Shown here: one piece after another, positions 1 through 9,000 of the stretch | How the letters are laid out: every line of letters begins with the position of its first letter | Numbering within the stretch: the first letter of the stretch is position 1 | Assembly (NCBI GenBank): GCA_963836355.1 | Contig: CAWIJO010000029.1 | Span: 310,001 to 374,000, forward strand | Reading direction: 5' to 3' | DNA: 64,000 nucleotides | Source of the DNA: Palsa-506 sp963836355 | Lineage (GTDB): Bacteria; Actinomycetota; Actinomycetes; Streptosporangiales; Streptosporangiaceae | Position numbers and translations under genes: made by a program | Notes under the pieces: model-generated | The model's database searches: none | What the model was told of the DNA's origin: nothing | Seen by the model: only the letters and a program-made list of their open reading frames with translations

Positions 1-34
1 CGCTACTGGCCGATGCGCGGACGGTAGACACCAG

Positions 35-66
35 CTGGCCCCGTCCCCGGGCGGGGACGGGGCCAG
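35..66. terminator. strong hairpin terminator
   Basis: A perfect 14-bp inverted repeat (35-48 with 53-66) closes a GGGC tetraloop. It lies just past the stop of the minus-strand permease gene (stop at 97-99), so it probably terminates that transcript. It could also serve a plus-strand gene ending left of the window. There is no clear T-run, as is common for actinobacterial terminators. Confidence 0.75.
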
Positions 67-96
67 CGCATCGATCATGCGGGTCGGGCTGCCGCG

Positions 97-1764
97 TCAG
101 TGACGGGGCACCTCCGGCTCCTCGCCGTGCGACGCCTGTGCGCTGACGAGCCGCAGCATCTCATCCCTGGGCAACTTGGTGGCCATGGCCCAGAAGTAGA
201 TGATCAGGCCGAACGCGGCAACCACAACCATGTCCCACCAGAACGGGATGTTGAAGGTGTTCGTCGGGGGCAACGGGTGCGCATCACCGGAACCGCTGTA
301 CTGGCCCTGCCAGGAGATGATGCCCAGGCCGACCAGCCAGACCGGCATCCACAGCGCGTTCTTCCAGTCCAGCGGCGGGCGCTGCTTGTCGCGCGCTATC
401 AGGACGCCCATGATCACGTACCCGATCACCAGGACGACGCCGAGCTTCCAGGCCACCTCGAAGCCCGACCAGTAGATGAGCAGGTTGGCGATGACGAACG
501 CGAACGGGGCGAGCACGACGGCGAACGGCATCCGGTATGGCCGGCTCGCATCGGGAACCTGGCCGCGGAACGCCCCCATGGCCAGCGGTCCCCCGGCGTA
601 CATCAGCACGCTCGCGCCCGTGATCAGGCCGACCAGCGAGTGCCAGCTCGGGAACGGCAGCAGGAAGAACAACCCGATGATGAACGCGGCGAGAACCCCG
701 AACCACGGCACACCGTTGCTGTTGGTCTTGTCGAAGACCTGCGGGAAGTACCGGTTCCTGGCCAGGCCGTAGCTGACCCGCGAGGTCCCGGTCACGTAGA
801 TGAGGCCGGTGCCGGACGGGGAGACGAACGCGTCGATCCGCAGGATGGTCGCCAGCCAGCCCAGCCCGATCAGGCCCGCCACGCCGGCGAACGGCCCGGC
901 GAGGACGTTTGCGTTGGTGATGCCAGCAAACCCGTGGGTTAGCTGGCTCGCTGGCATCGCGCCGATGAACACGACCTGCAGCATGCAGTAGATCACGGTG
1001 CCGATCGCGACCGCGAGGATGATCGCCCGCGGCAGGTTGCGCCCTGGGTCCTTGACCTCCCCGGCCAGCTGATCCGCCTGCTCAAAGCCGGAATAGGCGA
1101 AGATAATGCCCGCGGTTGGGAGCGCTCCGAACAGGGCCTTGATCCCGCCCGGCATGAACCCCTGGCCGCCAGCGGTGAAGTTGCCGCCGTGGAACTTGAA
1201 CAGCAGCACGATGATGGCGAGGACCGGGACCGCGACCTTCCACCACGTGACGACGTTGTTGACCCGGGCGAATATGCGCATGGCCAGGAAGTTGACTGCC
1301 GTGAAGATCGCCATCAGCACGATGGTCAGCACGAAGCCGATCCCGGTGACGTTTCCGGTCTTGGGGTCGTAGATGCTCGGCCAGTAGTAGGAGGCATAGT
1401 TCATGAACGCGTAGCACTCGACCGGCGCGATCGTGACCGCCTGCAGGTAGGCGAAGAAGCCGAACCCGATGCCGGCCAGGCTGCCGAACGCGAAGTGCGG
1501 GAACCTGCCCGTCCCGCCGGAGACCGGGTACATCGCGCCGAGTTCCGCGTAGGTCAGGCCCAGGATGGTCACCACGACGCCGGCGATGGCCCAGGCCAGG
1601 ACGGAGGCGCCGCCCACCGCCTGCGCGGCGAAGAGCGAGCCGAACAGCCAGCCCGAGCCGATGATCGACGTCTCCGATGCCCAGGTGGCGCCGACCAGCC
1701 CCAGCTCTCGTTTGAGGCCGACGTCCGCCGGTCTGGTTTCGGTAGCTACCGACTCAGCTGCCAT
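97..1764 (-). CDS. APC-superfamily amino acid permease
   Basis: Integral membrane amino acid/polyamine/cation symporter of the APC superfamily, about 555 aa, with roughly twelve to fourteen hydrophobic segments. The N-terminal helix region carries GSGWLFGSLFAAQAVGGAS, the unwound TM1 substrate region typical of the family. The central segment AYSGFEQADQLAGEVKDPGR is the conserved TM6 to loop signature. The start is placed at 1764 because MAAES is preceded by an AAGAAGG ribosome site about eight bases upstream; the open frame runs to 2148 but that extension does not resemble permeases and overlaps the next gene. A 14-bp-stem hairpin follows the stop. The substrate cannot be told from sequence alone. 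Confidence 0.9.
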   Translation of the reverse strand: MAAESVATETRPADVGLKRELGLVGATWASETSIIGSGWLFGSLFAAQAVGGASVLAWAIAGVVVTILGLTYAELGAMYPVSGGTGRFPHFAFGSLAGIGFGFFAYLQAVTIAPVECYAFMNYASYYWPSIYDPKTGNVTGIGFVLTIVLMAIFTAVNFLAMRIFARVNNVVTWWKVAVPVLAIIVLLFKFHGGNFTAGGQGFMPGGIKALFGALPTAGIIFAYSGFEQADQLAGEVKDPGRNLPRAIILAVAIGTVIYCMLQVVFIGAMPASQLTHGFAGITNANVLAGPFAGVAGLIGLGWLATILRIDAFVSPSGTGLIYVTGTSRVSYGLARNRYFPQVFDKTNSNGVPWFGVLAAFIIGLFFLLPFPSWHSLVGLITGASVLMYAGGPLAMGAFRGQVPDASRPYRMPFAVVLAPFAFVIANLLIYWSGFEVAWKLGVVLVIGYVIMGVLIARDKQRPPLDWKNALWMPVWLVGLGIISWQGQYSGSGDAHPLPPTNTFNIPFWWDMVVVAAFGLIIYFWAMATKLPRDEMLRLVSAQASHGEEPEVPRH

Positions 1765-2003
1765 GATCGAACCTTCTTTCCGGTCCGCGTGCGTGGGCCA
1801 TCGGCCCCCGTGAGTAGGCTTCATGGTAATGATCGCCCCGGGGGATGAGAAGAAGCCCGTTGGCGTCATTTCGGTAACACAGGTGACTCCCGTGTCAGTG
1901 GCTGGGCTGGCCGAAGGCAGTGGGATGAACGAGATCGCACCGTGATAGCCGACCAGGTCGGCGGCCGATTTATGCTCGCCAAAGTAGCGGGCGCTTGCTG
2001 TCG

Positions 2004-2576
2004 TTAACCGGCTGCTGTTGACGCCGAACCGGCGGCGCCGGTCCGCTGCCTGGCACGGAATGCGGTGACATTTGCCCGGCTCGCACAGTGATCCGAGCAA
2101 TAGCGCCTTGATCGGTTGGTGCTGGCGTCGATGAAGACGCCGTGACATGCGGCCAGCGTGCAGATTCCGAGCCGATCCGCACCGAACTGGGTGACGATCG
2201 TCGCCAGGCCGAAGACGGCGCCGGCCGCGTACCGGTCGGCAACTGAGCCGCTGTCGCTCAGATGCAGGTGCCAGCGCTGATTGTCGTGCGCGGAGATCAC
2301 CGGGTGAACCGGATGGCGGACGAGCAGCGCATTCAGCCGCTCAGCCGCGGCCAGTTCGTCGCCTTCCGCCGCGGCCATAAAGATCCAGGCCAGCTCGACG
2401 CGAAGCTGGCGGAGCGCGGTCACGTCGTTATGCGAGATCTGGCCGTGCAGATGAGAGCGATCCGCTACCAGTGCGCGGAGCGCATCAGGATGGCTGAGCG
2501 AGTCATCGCGGCCTTCGCCGCTCTCGGCCGAGTTGACGAGGCGCACAGCTAGCTCAGCGTAGGAGGTGAGATCCAC
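2004..2576 (-). CDS. CGNR zinc-finger / ABATE-domain regulator
   Basis: A 190-aa protein with an N-terminal ABATE (DUF1470) region and a C-terminal CGNR-type zinc finger. The finger has the form C-x4-C-H-G-V-F-x-D-x-S-x-N-x-S-R-R-Y-C-S-x3-C (residues about 140-165), followed by the basic stretch RANVTAFRARQ, consistent with nucleic-acid binding. The family is generally annotated as putative transcriptional regulators with stress-responsive induction. The GTG start at 2576 has GAAGGA upstream. It is transcribed toward the permease, with about 240 bp between; its 3' part lies under the non-coding upstream extension of that gene. Confidence 0.85.
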   Translation of the reverse strand: MDLTSYAELAVRLVNSAESGEGRDDSLSHPDALRALVADRSHLHGQISHNDVTALRQLRVELAWIFMAAAEGDELAAAERLNALLVRHPVHPVISAHDNQRWHLHLSDSGSVADRYAAGAVFGLATIVTQFGADRLGICTLAACHGVFIDASTNRSRRYCSDHCASRANVTAFRARQRTGAAGSASTAAG

Positions 2577-2764
2577 AGAGATCCTTCACCTGCTGGGTTT
2601 CTTGAGTCGTTGCCCGCACCGCAGTATGGCATACGAATCTCCGGCAGTCTTGCCTTCCGCCGCGCCCGCCTCATTGGGTGGTCCGCGGCTCAGCTGGCGT
2701 CTCGCGGCTCCCTCGCCGCGGCTGTAGACTCGCCGCCGGTCAAGCACTCGGCTAAAGTCCACGC

Positions 2765-3733
2765 ATGCTCGCTGTCACTGCCGCAAGTATTGAGCCCGAT
2801 GACCCGCTGGCCGGCCTGACCATCGGCCCGCACGATGATCCGTCGCCACCGCCGGGCTGGAGCACGGTCGCAGTCAAGGCCACCTCGCTCAACCATCATG
2901 ACGTCTGGTCGCTGCGCGGTGTCGGCTTGCCCGCGGACCGGCTCCCCATGATCCTCGGCTGTGACGCGGCCGGCCTCGACGAGGACGGCAACGAGGTAGT
3001 CGTGCACGCCATCATCGGGGACGCGACGGCCGGCGGCGGGGACGAGACCCTGGATCCGTCCCGCTCGCTGCTCTCCGAACGCCATGACGGGACGTTCGCC
3101 GAGCGGGTCGCCGTGCCGCGGCGCAACTTGCTGCCCAAGCCGGCCGGCCTGTCCTTCGCCGAGGCTGCCTGTCTGCCGACCGCCTACCTGACTGCCTACC
3201 GCATGCTGTTCGCCAAGGCCGGCCTGCAGCCGGGGGCAACGGTGCTCGTCCAGGGCGCCGGCGGCGGAGTCACCACGGCGCTGATCCTGCTCGGCCGTGC
3301 GGCCGGCTACCGGGTGTGGGCGACTAGCCGCAGCGAGGCCAAGCGCGAGCGAGCCGTGCAGCTCGGCGCGGATCAGGCGTTCCCGGCGGGAGCCAGGCTA
3401 CCGGAGCGGGTCGATGCCGTCATGGAGACCGTGGGCGAGGCCAGCTGGGCGCACTCGCTGCGGGCACTCAAGCCGGGCGGGACCATCGTGGTATCCGGGG
3501 CGACCAGCGGGCCGATGCCGCCCGCCGACCTGTCCCGGGTCTTCTTCCTGCAGCTGTCCGTGGTCGGCTGCACGATGGGGACCCGGGATCAGCTCGGGCG
3601 GTTGCTGCGGTTCTGCGAGCAGACCGGCGTCCGCCCTGTCATTGATCGCACCATGCCGCTGGCCAGCGCTGCAGACGGTTTCGCCGCCATGATCGCTGGC
3701 GACCTTTTCGGCAAGATCGTGTTCACCGTGTAG
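2765..3733 (+). CDS. zinc-type MDR oxidoreductase (quinone reductase-like)
   Basis: Medium-chain dehydrogenase/reductase of 322 aa, a normal length for the quinone-oxidoreductase branch. It has an N-terminal GroES-like fold (LNHHDVWSLRGV, LGCDAAG) and a Rossmann domain with VLVQGAGGGVTTALILLGRAAG at about 160-180. The four-cysteine structural zinc lobe is absent, arguing for an NAD(P)H-dependent quinone/enoyl reductase rather than a classical zinc alcohol dehydrogenase. It is divergent from the CGNR gene with about 190 bp between. No distinctive Shine-Dalgarno is visible before ATG 2765, so the start is moderately certain. Substrate unknown. Confidence 0.88.
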   Translation: MLAVTAASIEPDDPLAGLTIGPHDDPSPPPGWSTVAVKATSLNHHDVWSLRGVGLPADRLPMILGCDAAGLDEDGNEVVVHAIIGDATAGGGDETLDPSRSLLSERHDGTFAERVAVPRRNLLPKPAGLSFAEAACLPTAYLTAYRMLFAKAGLQPGATVLVQGAGGGVTTALILLGRAAGYRVWATSRSEAKRERAVQLGADQAFPAGARLPERVDAVMETVGEASWAHSLRALKPGGTIVVSGATSGPMPPADLSRVFFLQLSVVGCTMGTRDQLGRLLRFCEQTGVRPVIDRTMPLASAADGFAAMIAGDLFGKIVFTV

Positions 3734-3793
3734 CAGTCAGCCGCCCGAGGGTCAGGTGTCGCTGTCGGTGCCGCTGGCCCGTCAGGCGAGGGG

Positions 3794-4819
3794 TCAGTCG
3801 TCCTGGCCGCCGCTGCCCCTTTCGCCGGACGCCTCAGGTGCGCTTTCCTGGCCGCTGCCCGATGCCTCGGACTCGGTTGCGGCGCCTGGGCCGGGGGCGC
3901 CAGGACCGCCGCCGAAGATCTCATCCTTGATCCTGGCCAGCGTCTCCTCCAGGATGATGCGCAGGCCGCTCACGGCGTCCGAGCCGACGGCTTCGGTATG
4001 CCAGGCCGCCGCGCGCAGTTCCCTGGCGAAGTCGAGCGCCGTCCGCTCCAGGTCCCGGACCAGGCCGACGTCCAGCCTGCCCCCGGGCGGCTTTCCCTGG
4101 CGGCCCAGCCTGGCTGCCGGGTCGGCCCAGCCGCGCCAGCCTGTGCGGCTGGCCCAGCCAGTCCAGCTGGGCCAGTCCTGGAGACCTGGCCAGTCGCCTG
4201 GCTCGCGCCCGGGCCGATCCCGGCCCGGGCCAGCCCGATCCGGTGCGCCAGCCGGATCCCCGCCGCCGGTTCCGGCCCGGGCCCCGGCACCAGCCAGCTC
4301 CTCGTCGCCAGCCCGCCGGGCGCGGGATTCGCCGTACAGCTCATCGCGGGCCTGCCTGGCGCTGTCGCGGACCTGCTCACGGGCAAGCCTGGCCTTCTCC
4401 CTGGCGGCCTCGCGCGCCCGCTCCTTGCCGTCCCTTACCTCGCGGGAGGCCCAGGTCAGTTCCTCGCGCAAGTTTCGCACGGTGTCGCGGACGTCCTCGG
4501 TGACCTCGCGGGCGATGTCCCGGACCGATTCGGTGATCTCCTCTTCGAGGTCAGCCAGGTCGTCCAGCCTGGCCTGGATCTCCTCGCGTCCCTGCTCGGT
4601 GATCCGGTATACCTTCTTGCCGTCGATCTCGTCATGCGTGACCAGGCCCTCTTCCTCCAGCCGGGCCAGCCGGGGGTAGATAGTGCCTGGTGACGGGGCG
4701 TACACGCCCATGAACCGGTCCTGCAGCAGCCGGATGACCTCGTAGCCGTGCCTGGGTGCCTCGTCGAGCAGCTTGAGCAGGTAGAGGCGGAGCCGCCCGT
4801 GCCGGAAGACCGGGCTCAT
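3794..4819 (-). CDS. PadR-family transcriptional regulator with long C-terminal tail
   Basis: Residues 1-90 form a PadR winged helix (LYLLKLLDEAPRHGYEVIR, then SPGTIYPRLARLEEEGLV). A charged, probably coiled-coil helix follows at about 95-180, rich in REVTEDVRD-type heptads. Then comes a low-complexity segment with Trp every few residues (GDWPGLQDWPSWTGW) and a conserved-looking helix RLDVGLVRDLERTALDFARE near 270. At 341 aa it is far longer than usual PadR proteins (110-200 aa). Its ATG shares one base with the stop of the upstream DUF4097 gene (TGATG), so the two are translationally coupled. It probably autoregulates the pair. Confidence 0.88.
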   Translation of the reverse strand: MSPVFRHGRLRLYLLKLLDEAPRHGYEVIRLLQDRFMGVYAPSPGTIYPRLARLEEEGLVTHDEIDGKKVYRITEQGREEIQARLDDLADLEEEITESVRDIAREVTEDVRDTVRNLREELTWASREVRDGKERAREAAREKARLAREQVRDSARQARDELYGESRARRAGDEELAGAGARAGTGGGDPAGAPDRAGPGRDRPGREPGDWPGLQDWPSWTGWASRTGWRGWADPAARLGRQGKPPGGRLDVGLVRDLERTALDFARELRAAAWHTEAVGSDAVSGLRIILEETLARIKDEIFGGGPGAPGPGAATESEASGSGQESAPEASGERGSGGQDD

Positions 4820-5655
4820 CAGGCATCACCCGCCGGGCTGCCCGGCGCGTCCTGCGGACAGGCCTGCTGACCTCGCTGGAGCAGGGTGACCGGCGCGGAA
4901 AGGGTGGCGACGGTCAGCTTGCCCGCGCCGGACCCGAGCGTTCCTGCCACGGTATTCGAGCCCGGGCTGCGGGCAGTCTGCAGGCCATTGAAGCCGGTAT
5001 GGACCCGGCCGGACGTGGATCGCAGGTCGACCTCGGTACTGGCGTCGGCCGGCAGCCGCACGGCGACCTCGCCGGAGACCGTGGTGACCCGCAGGCCGCC
5101 GTCGGCCCGGAGATCCACGTCGGCGGTCACCTTGCCGCTGACCGTCTTCGCATCAAGATCTTGCACCGAGCCTCCAGCCAGCGTCAGGTCCCCGGAAACC
5201 GAGTTGAAGTTGACCCCGCCGTCCAACCCGCGCGCCTCCAGATCCCCGGACACCGTCTTCGCGTCGACCTTTCCGGTGACGCCATCAAGCGTGATGTCTC
5301 CGGAGACGCTCTTGACCGAAACATGGGCGGAGATTCCGGACACGATAGCGCTCGCGTTCACCACGCCGAGCTGCGTGGGGCAGCCGCGAGGCACGGTGAC
5401 GGTGATTTCGGCCGAGTGCCGCTGCGGGCGCAGCCAGCCGAGCAGGCCGTCCCAGGAGAGATCCTCGTAAGTAATTGTCAGCATCCCGGCCTCGTGACTG
5501 ACCAGCAGGGGCTGGCCGGACAGGCTCGCGACGTCCACGGCGGGCGCGCTGCCGGACGCCAGCACCGCGACGGTGCCGGAGATGACCCGCACTCGCAGGG
5601 CGGCCACGCCATCGAACTCAAGGGTCTTAGGCGCGTCGATGATCCAGCGCGGCAT
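4819..5655 (-). CDS. DUF4097-family beta-strand repeat protein
   Basis: A 278-aa protein built from repeated short beta-strand units with the recurring motif VSGD/VSGK (for example VKSVSGDITLDGV, AKTVSGDLEARGL, TTVSGEVAVRLP), the hallmark of DUF4097 putative adhesin/bactofilin-like beta-helices. The start is set at 5655 because MPRWIIDAPKTLEF is preceded by GGAGGAAAGGA; a longer frame to 5718 lacks such a site. It is the first gene of a two-gene operon with padR (stop and start overlap by one base), a common pairing in actinomycetes. No signal peptide is visible. Its function is not established. Confidence 0.85.
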   Translation of the reverse strand: MPRWIIDAPKTLEFDGVAALRVRVISGTVAVLASGSAPAVDVASLSGQPLLVSHEAGMLTITYEDLSWDGLLGWLRPQRHSAEITVTVPRGCPTQLGVVNASAIVSGISAHVSVKSVSGDITLDGVTGKVDAKTVSGDLEARGLDGGVNFNSVSGDLTLAGGSVQDLDAKTVSGKVTADVDLRADGGLRVTTVSGEVAVRLPADASTEVDLRSTSGRVHTGFNGLQTARSPGSNTVAGTLGSGAGKLTVATLSAPVTLLQRGQQACPQDAPGSPAGDA

Positions 5656-5715
5656 CGCGATTCCTTTCCTCCCCGGCCGGCGTTGCGCGCCGCCAGGCAC
5701 TGCTCCGTGCATGCT

Positions 5716-5738
5716 CACGATACAGACGATATGTCGTG
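5716..5738. promoter_or_regulatory. imperfect palindrome upstream of DUF4097-padR
   Basis: CACGA at 5716-5720 and TCGTG at 5734-5738 are perfect inverted arms, and inner positions also partly match. The stretch is AT-richer than its surroundings and lies about 60-80 bases upstream of the DUF4097 start. This is a plausible autoregulatory operator for the PadR protein; not proven. Confidence 0.45.
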
Positions 5739-5844
5739 TCGTCGCAAAGTCAAGATGTATCGCGACTTGGCGGCGTCGCCCCGGACCGGCCCGGAATGGT
5801 CGCCTGCCGCCGGAACGGTCCGCCCTGCCCGGGCGGGCTGTGTG

Positions 5845-6021
5845 CTACTCCTCGTCCTCGTCGAGGCGTGCCAGCCAGCTGGCCAGCCGGTCGACCGACG
5901 CCTCGGATTCGGGGCTGAGATCCACGAATTCGCGCAGCCGCTCAGCCAGCCAGCCCAGCGTAACCTCATCATTTCCGCGCCGGCCGGAGAGTTCCTCGAT
6001 ACCGCGGTCGGTGAAGTACAT
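5845..6021 (-). CDS. DUF6104-family small protein
   Basis: A 58-aa acidic protein beginning MYFTDRGIEELSGRRG, with the central segment TLGWLAERLREFVDLSPE and ending in WLARLDEDEE. The pattern matches the small DUF6104 proteins encoded beside kgd in Streptomyces and relatives. Its ATG lies 3 bp after the kgd stop, so it is almost certainly co-transcribed with it. The role is unknown; conservation of linkage suggests a function tied to the 2-oxoglutarate decarboxylase/dehydrogenase complex, which is inference. The gene is easily missed because of its size. Confidence 0.85.
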   Translation of the reverse strand: MYFTDRGIEELSGRRGNDEVTLGWLAERLREFVDLSPESEASVDRLASWLARLDEDEE

Positions 6022-6024
6022 CGG

Positions 6025-9000
6025 CTAGCGGTCCCCGCGCAGCGCAGCCTCGACCAGTCCGGCATGCTCGGCCGCGTGTGCCTTGGCCGAGCCGCCAGCC
6101 GGGGCGGAGCTGGCCGGGATGGCGAACAGCCGGATTGACCGTCGCAGCAACTCGGGCAGCCGCAGGGCCATGTACGGCCAGCCGCCCATGTTTGCTGGCT
6201 CCTCCTGGACCCAGCGGACCTCGGCAGCGCCCGGGTAGCGGGCGAGCTCCGCGAGCAGTTCGTCGGCCGGCAGCGGGTACAGCCGCTCCACCCGGACGAT
6301 CGCGGTCTCGGCCAGCTCACCCGCCTGCTGCTTCGCGGCGAGGTCGTAGTAGATCTTGCCGGCGCACAGCAGTACCGTCCGGACCGCGGCGTCACCGGCG
6401 CCTGGCTGCTCGCCGACCACCGGCCGGAACGAGCCGCTGGTGAATGCCGTCACCGGCGAGGTAGCCGCCTTGAGCCGGAGCATCGACTTGGGGGTAAACA
6501 CGATCAGCGGCTTGACCCGCGGCGACAGCGCCTGCCAGCGCAGCAGATGGAAGTAGTTGGCGGGCGTGGTGGGCATCGCCACCGTCATGTTGTCCTGCGC
6601 GCAAAGCCCGAGGAAGCGCTCGATACGGGCCGAGGAGTGATCCGGTCCCTGGCCCTCGTAGCCGTGTGGCAGCAGCAGCACCACGCCGGAGCGCTCTCCC
6701 CATTTCTGCTCGCCCGAGCTGATGAATTCGTCCACGATCGTCTGGGCGCCATTGATGAAATCGCCGAACTGGGCTTCCCAGCACACCAGCGCATCCGGCC
6801 TGGCGACGGAATAGCCGTACTCGAATCCCACCGCGGCGAACTCGGACAGCGGCGAGTCATAGACGTGGCAACGGACCGTAGCGGTATTGAACTGCCGGAG
6901 CGGGGTGTACTCGGCGCCGGTATTCCGGTCCACGATGACGGCATGCCGCTGGCCGAAGGTACCGCGGCGGGTGTCCTGCCCGACCAGCCGTACCGTATGG
7001 CCGTCGAGCAGCACGGAGCCGAACGCGAGCAGCTCGCCGGTAGCCCAGTCGATGGCATCCTGCTCGATCATCGTTGCCCGGCGCTGCAGCAGCGGCTGCA
7101 GCCGCGGGTGCGGGGTAAAGCCGGCTGGCATGTTCAGCTGGGTGTCGATGATGCGCTTGACGCTCTCCTCGGTGATTGCCGTCGGGGTCTGCTCATGCCG
7201 CGCGGGCTGCGGTTCCTCCGGCTGCGGCCGGACCAACGCACCGGGCTCGGCCGGGGCGCTGGCGGCCTTGGTCTCGGAAAAGGCGCGCTCAAGCTCCAGC
7301 TGATAGTCGCGAAGCGCCTGCCCGGCCTCCTCCATCGTGATGTCGCCCCGGCCGATCAGCGACTCGGTGTACAGCTTGCGCGTTGACCTCTTGGCGTCGA
7401 TCAGGTCATACATCAGCGGCTGGGTGAACGACGGATTATCCGCCTCGTTGTGCCCTCGCCGCCGGTAGCAGATCATGTCGATGACGACGTCTTTCTTGAA
7501 CGACTGCCGGTACTCGAACGCAAGCCTGCCGACCCGGACGACCGCCTCCGGATCATCGCCGTTGACGTGGAAGATCGGCGCCTGGATCATCCGGGCGACG
7601 TCCGTCGAGTACACGCTCGACCGGGAGTACTCGGGCGCCGTGGTGAACCCGACCTGGTTGTTCACGACGATGTGCACGGTGCCGCCGGTCCGGTAGCCGC
7701 GCAGCTGGGACAGCTCCAGCGTCTCGGTGACCACGCCCTGGCCGGCGAACGCGGCGTCGCCGTGGATGAGCACGGCCAGCACGGTGAAGCCCGGCTCGCC
7801 CATGTCGATGACGTCCTGCTTGGCCCGGACCACGCCCTCGGCTACCGGGTCCACGGCCTCCAGGTGGCTCGGGTTCGCCACCAGCGATGTCTTGATGCTG
7901 CGGCCGTGGCCGGCCGTGTAGACGCCGTCCGCGCCCAGGTGGTACTTCACGTCACCGGAGCCATGCCTGGTGCTCGGATCCAGGTTCCCCTCGAACTCGC
8001 CGAAGATCTGGGCGTAGGACTTGCCGACGATGTTGGCCAGCACATTCAGCCTGCCGCGGTGCGCCATGGCGATGACTGCCTCGTCCATCTGCGCGCTGGC
8101 CGCCTCGCTGAGCACCTCGTCCAGCAGCGGGATCAGCGACTCGGCGCCTTCCAGCGAGAACCGGTGCTGGCCGACATACTTCGTCTGCAGGAACTTCTCG
8201 AACGCCTCGGCGACGTTGAGCCTGGACAGGATCCGGAGCTGCTCGTCATGGTCGGCCCGGCCGTGCGGCCGCTCGATGCGCGCCTGCAGCCAGGCGCGTT
8301 CCTCCGGGTTCTGCATGTGCATGTACTCGACGCCGACGGTGCGGCAGTACGAGTCGCGCAGCACGCCGAGTATCTCCCGCAGCCGCATCCGCGGGCTGCC
8401 ACCGAAGCCGCCGGTGGCGAATTCCCGCTCCAGATCCCAGAGCGTAAGGCCGTGCTCGTTGATGTCCAGGTCTGGATGCTTGCGCTGCTTGTACTCCAGC
8501 GGGTCGGTGTCCGCCATCAGATGGCCGCGCACCCGGTAGGCGTGGATGAGCTCGTGCACGCGGGCGGCCTTGGACAGGTCGTTCTCGTGCCCGGCCGGGA
8601 TGTCCCTGACCCAGCGGACCGGCTCATACGGGATCCGCAGCGCCTGGAAGACCTCGTCGTAGAAACCGTCCTCGCCGAGCAGCAGCTGGTGGATCAGGCG
8701 CAGGAAGTCACCGGACTGCGCGCCCTGGATGATCCGGTGGTCGTAGGTGGAGGTCAGCGTTACCGTCTTGCTGATCGCCAGCCTGGCTATGGTCTCGTCG
8801 GACGCGCCCTGGTAGGCGGCCGGGTACTGCATCGCGCCGACGCCGACGATGCAGCCTTGACCGGCCATCAGCCTGGGCACTGAATGCTCAGTGCCGATGG
8901 TGCCCGGATTGGTCAGCGTGATCGTGGTGCCGGCGAAGTCCTCGACGGTCAGCTTGCCGGTCCGCGCCTTGCGGACCACATCCTCGTACGCCATCCAGAA

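Noticed and set aside
7450..8883. 477-aa plus-strand open frame
   Set aside because: Antisense of kgd E1 domain, no recognisable domain.
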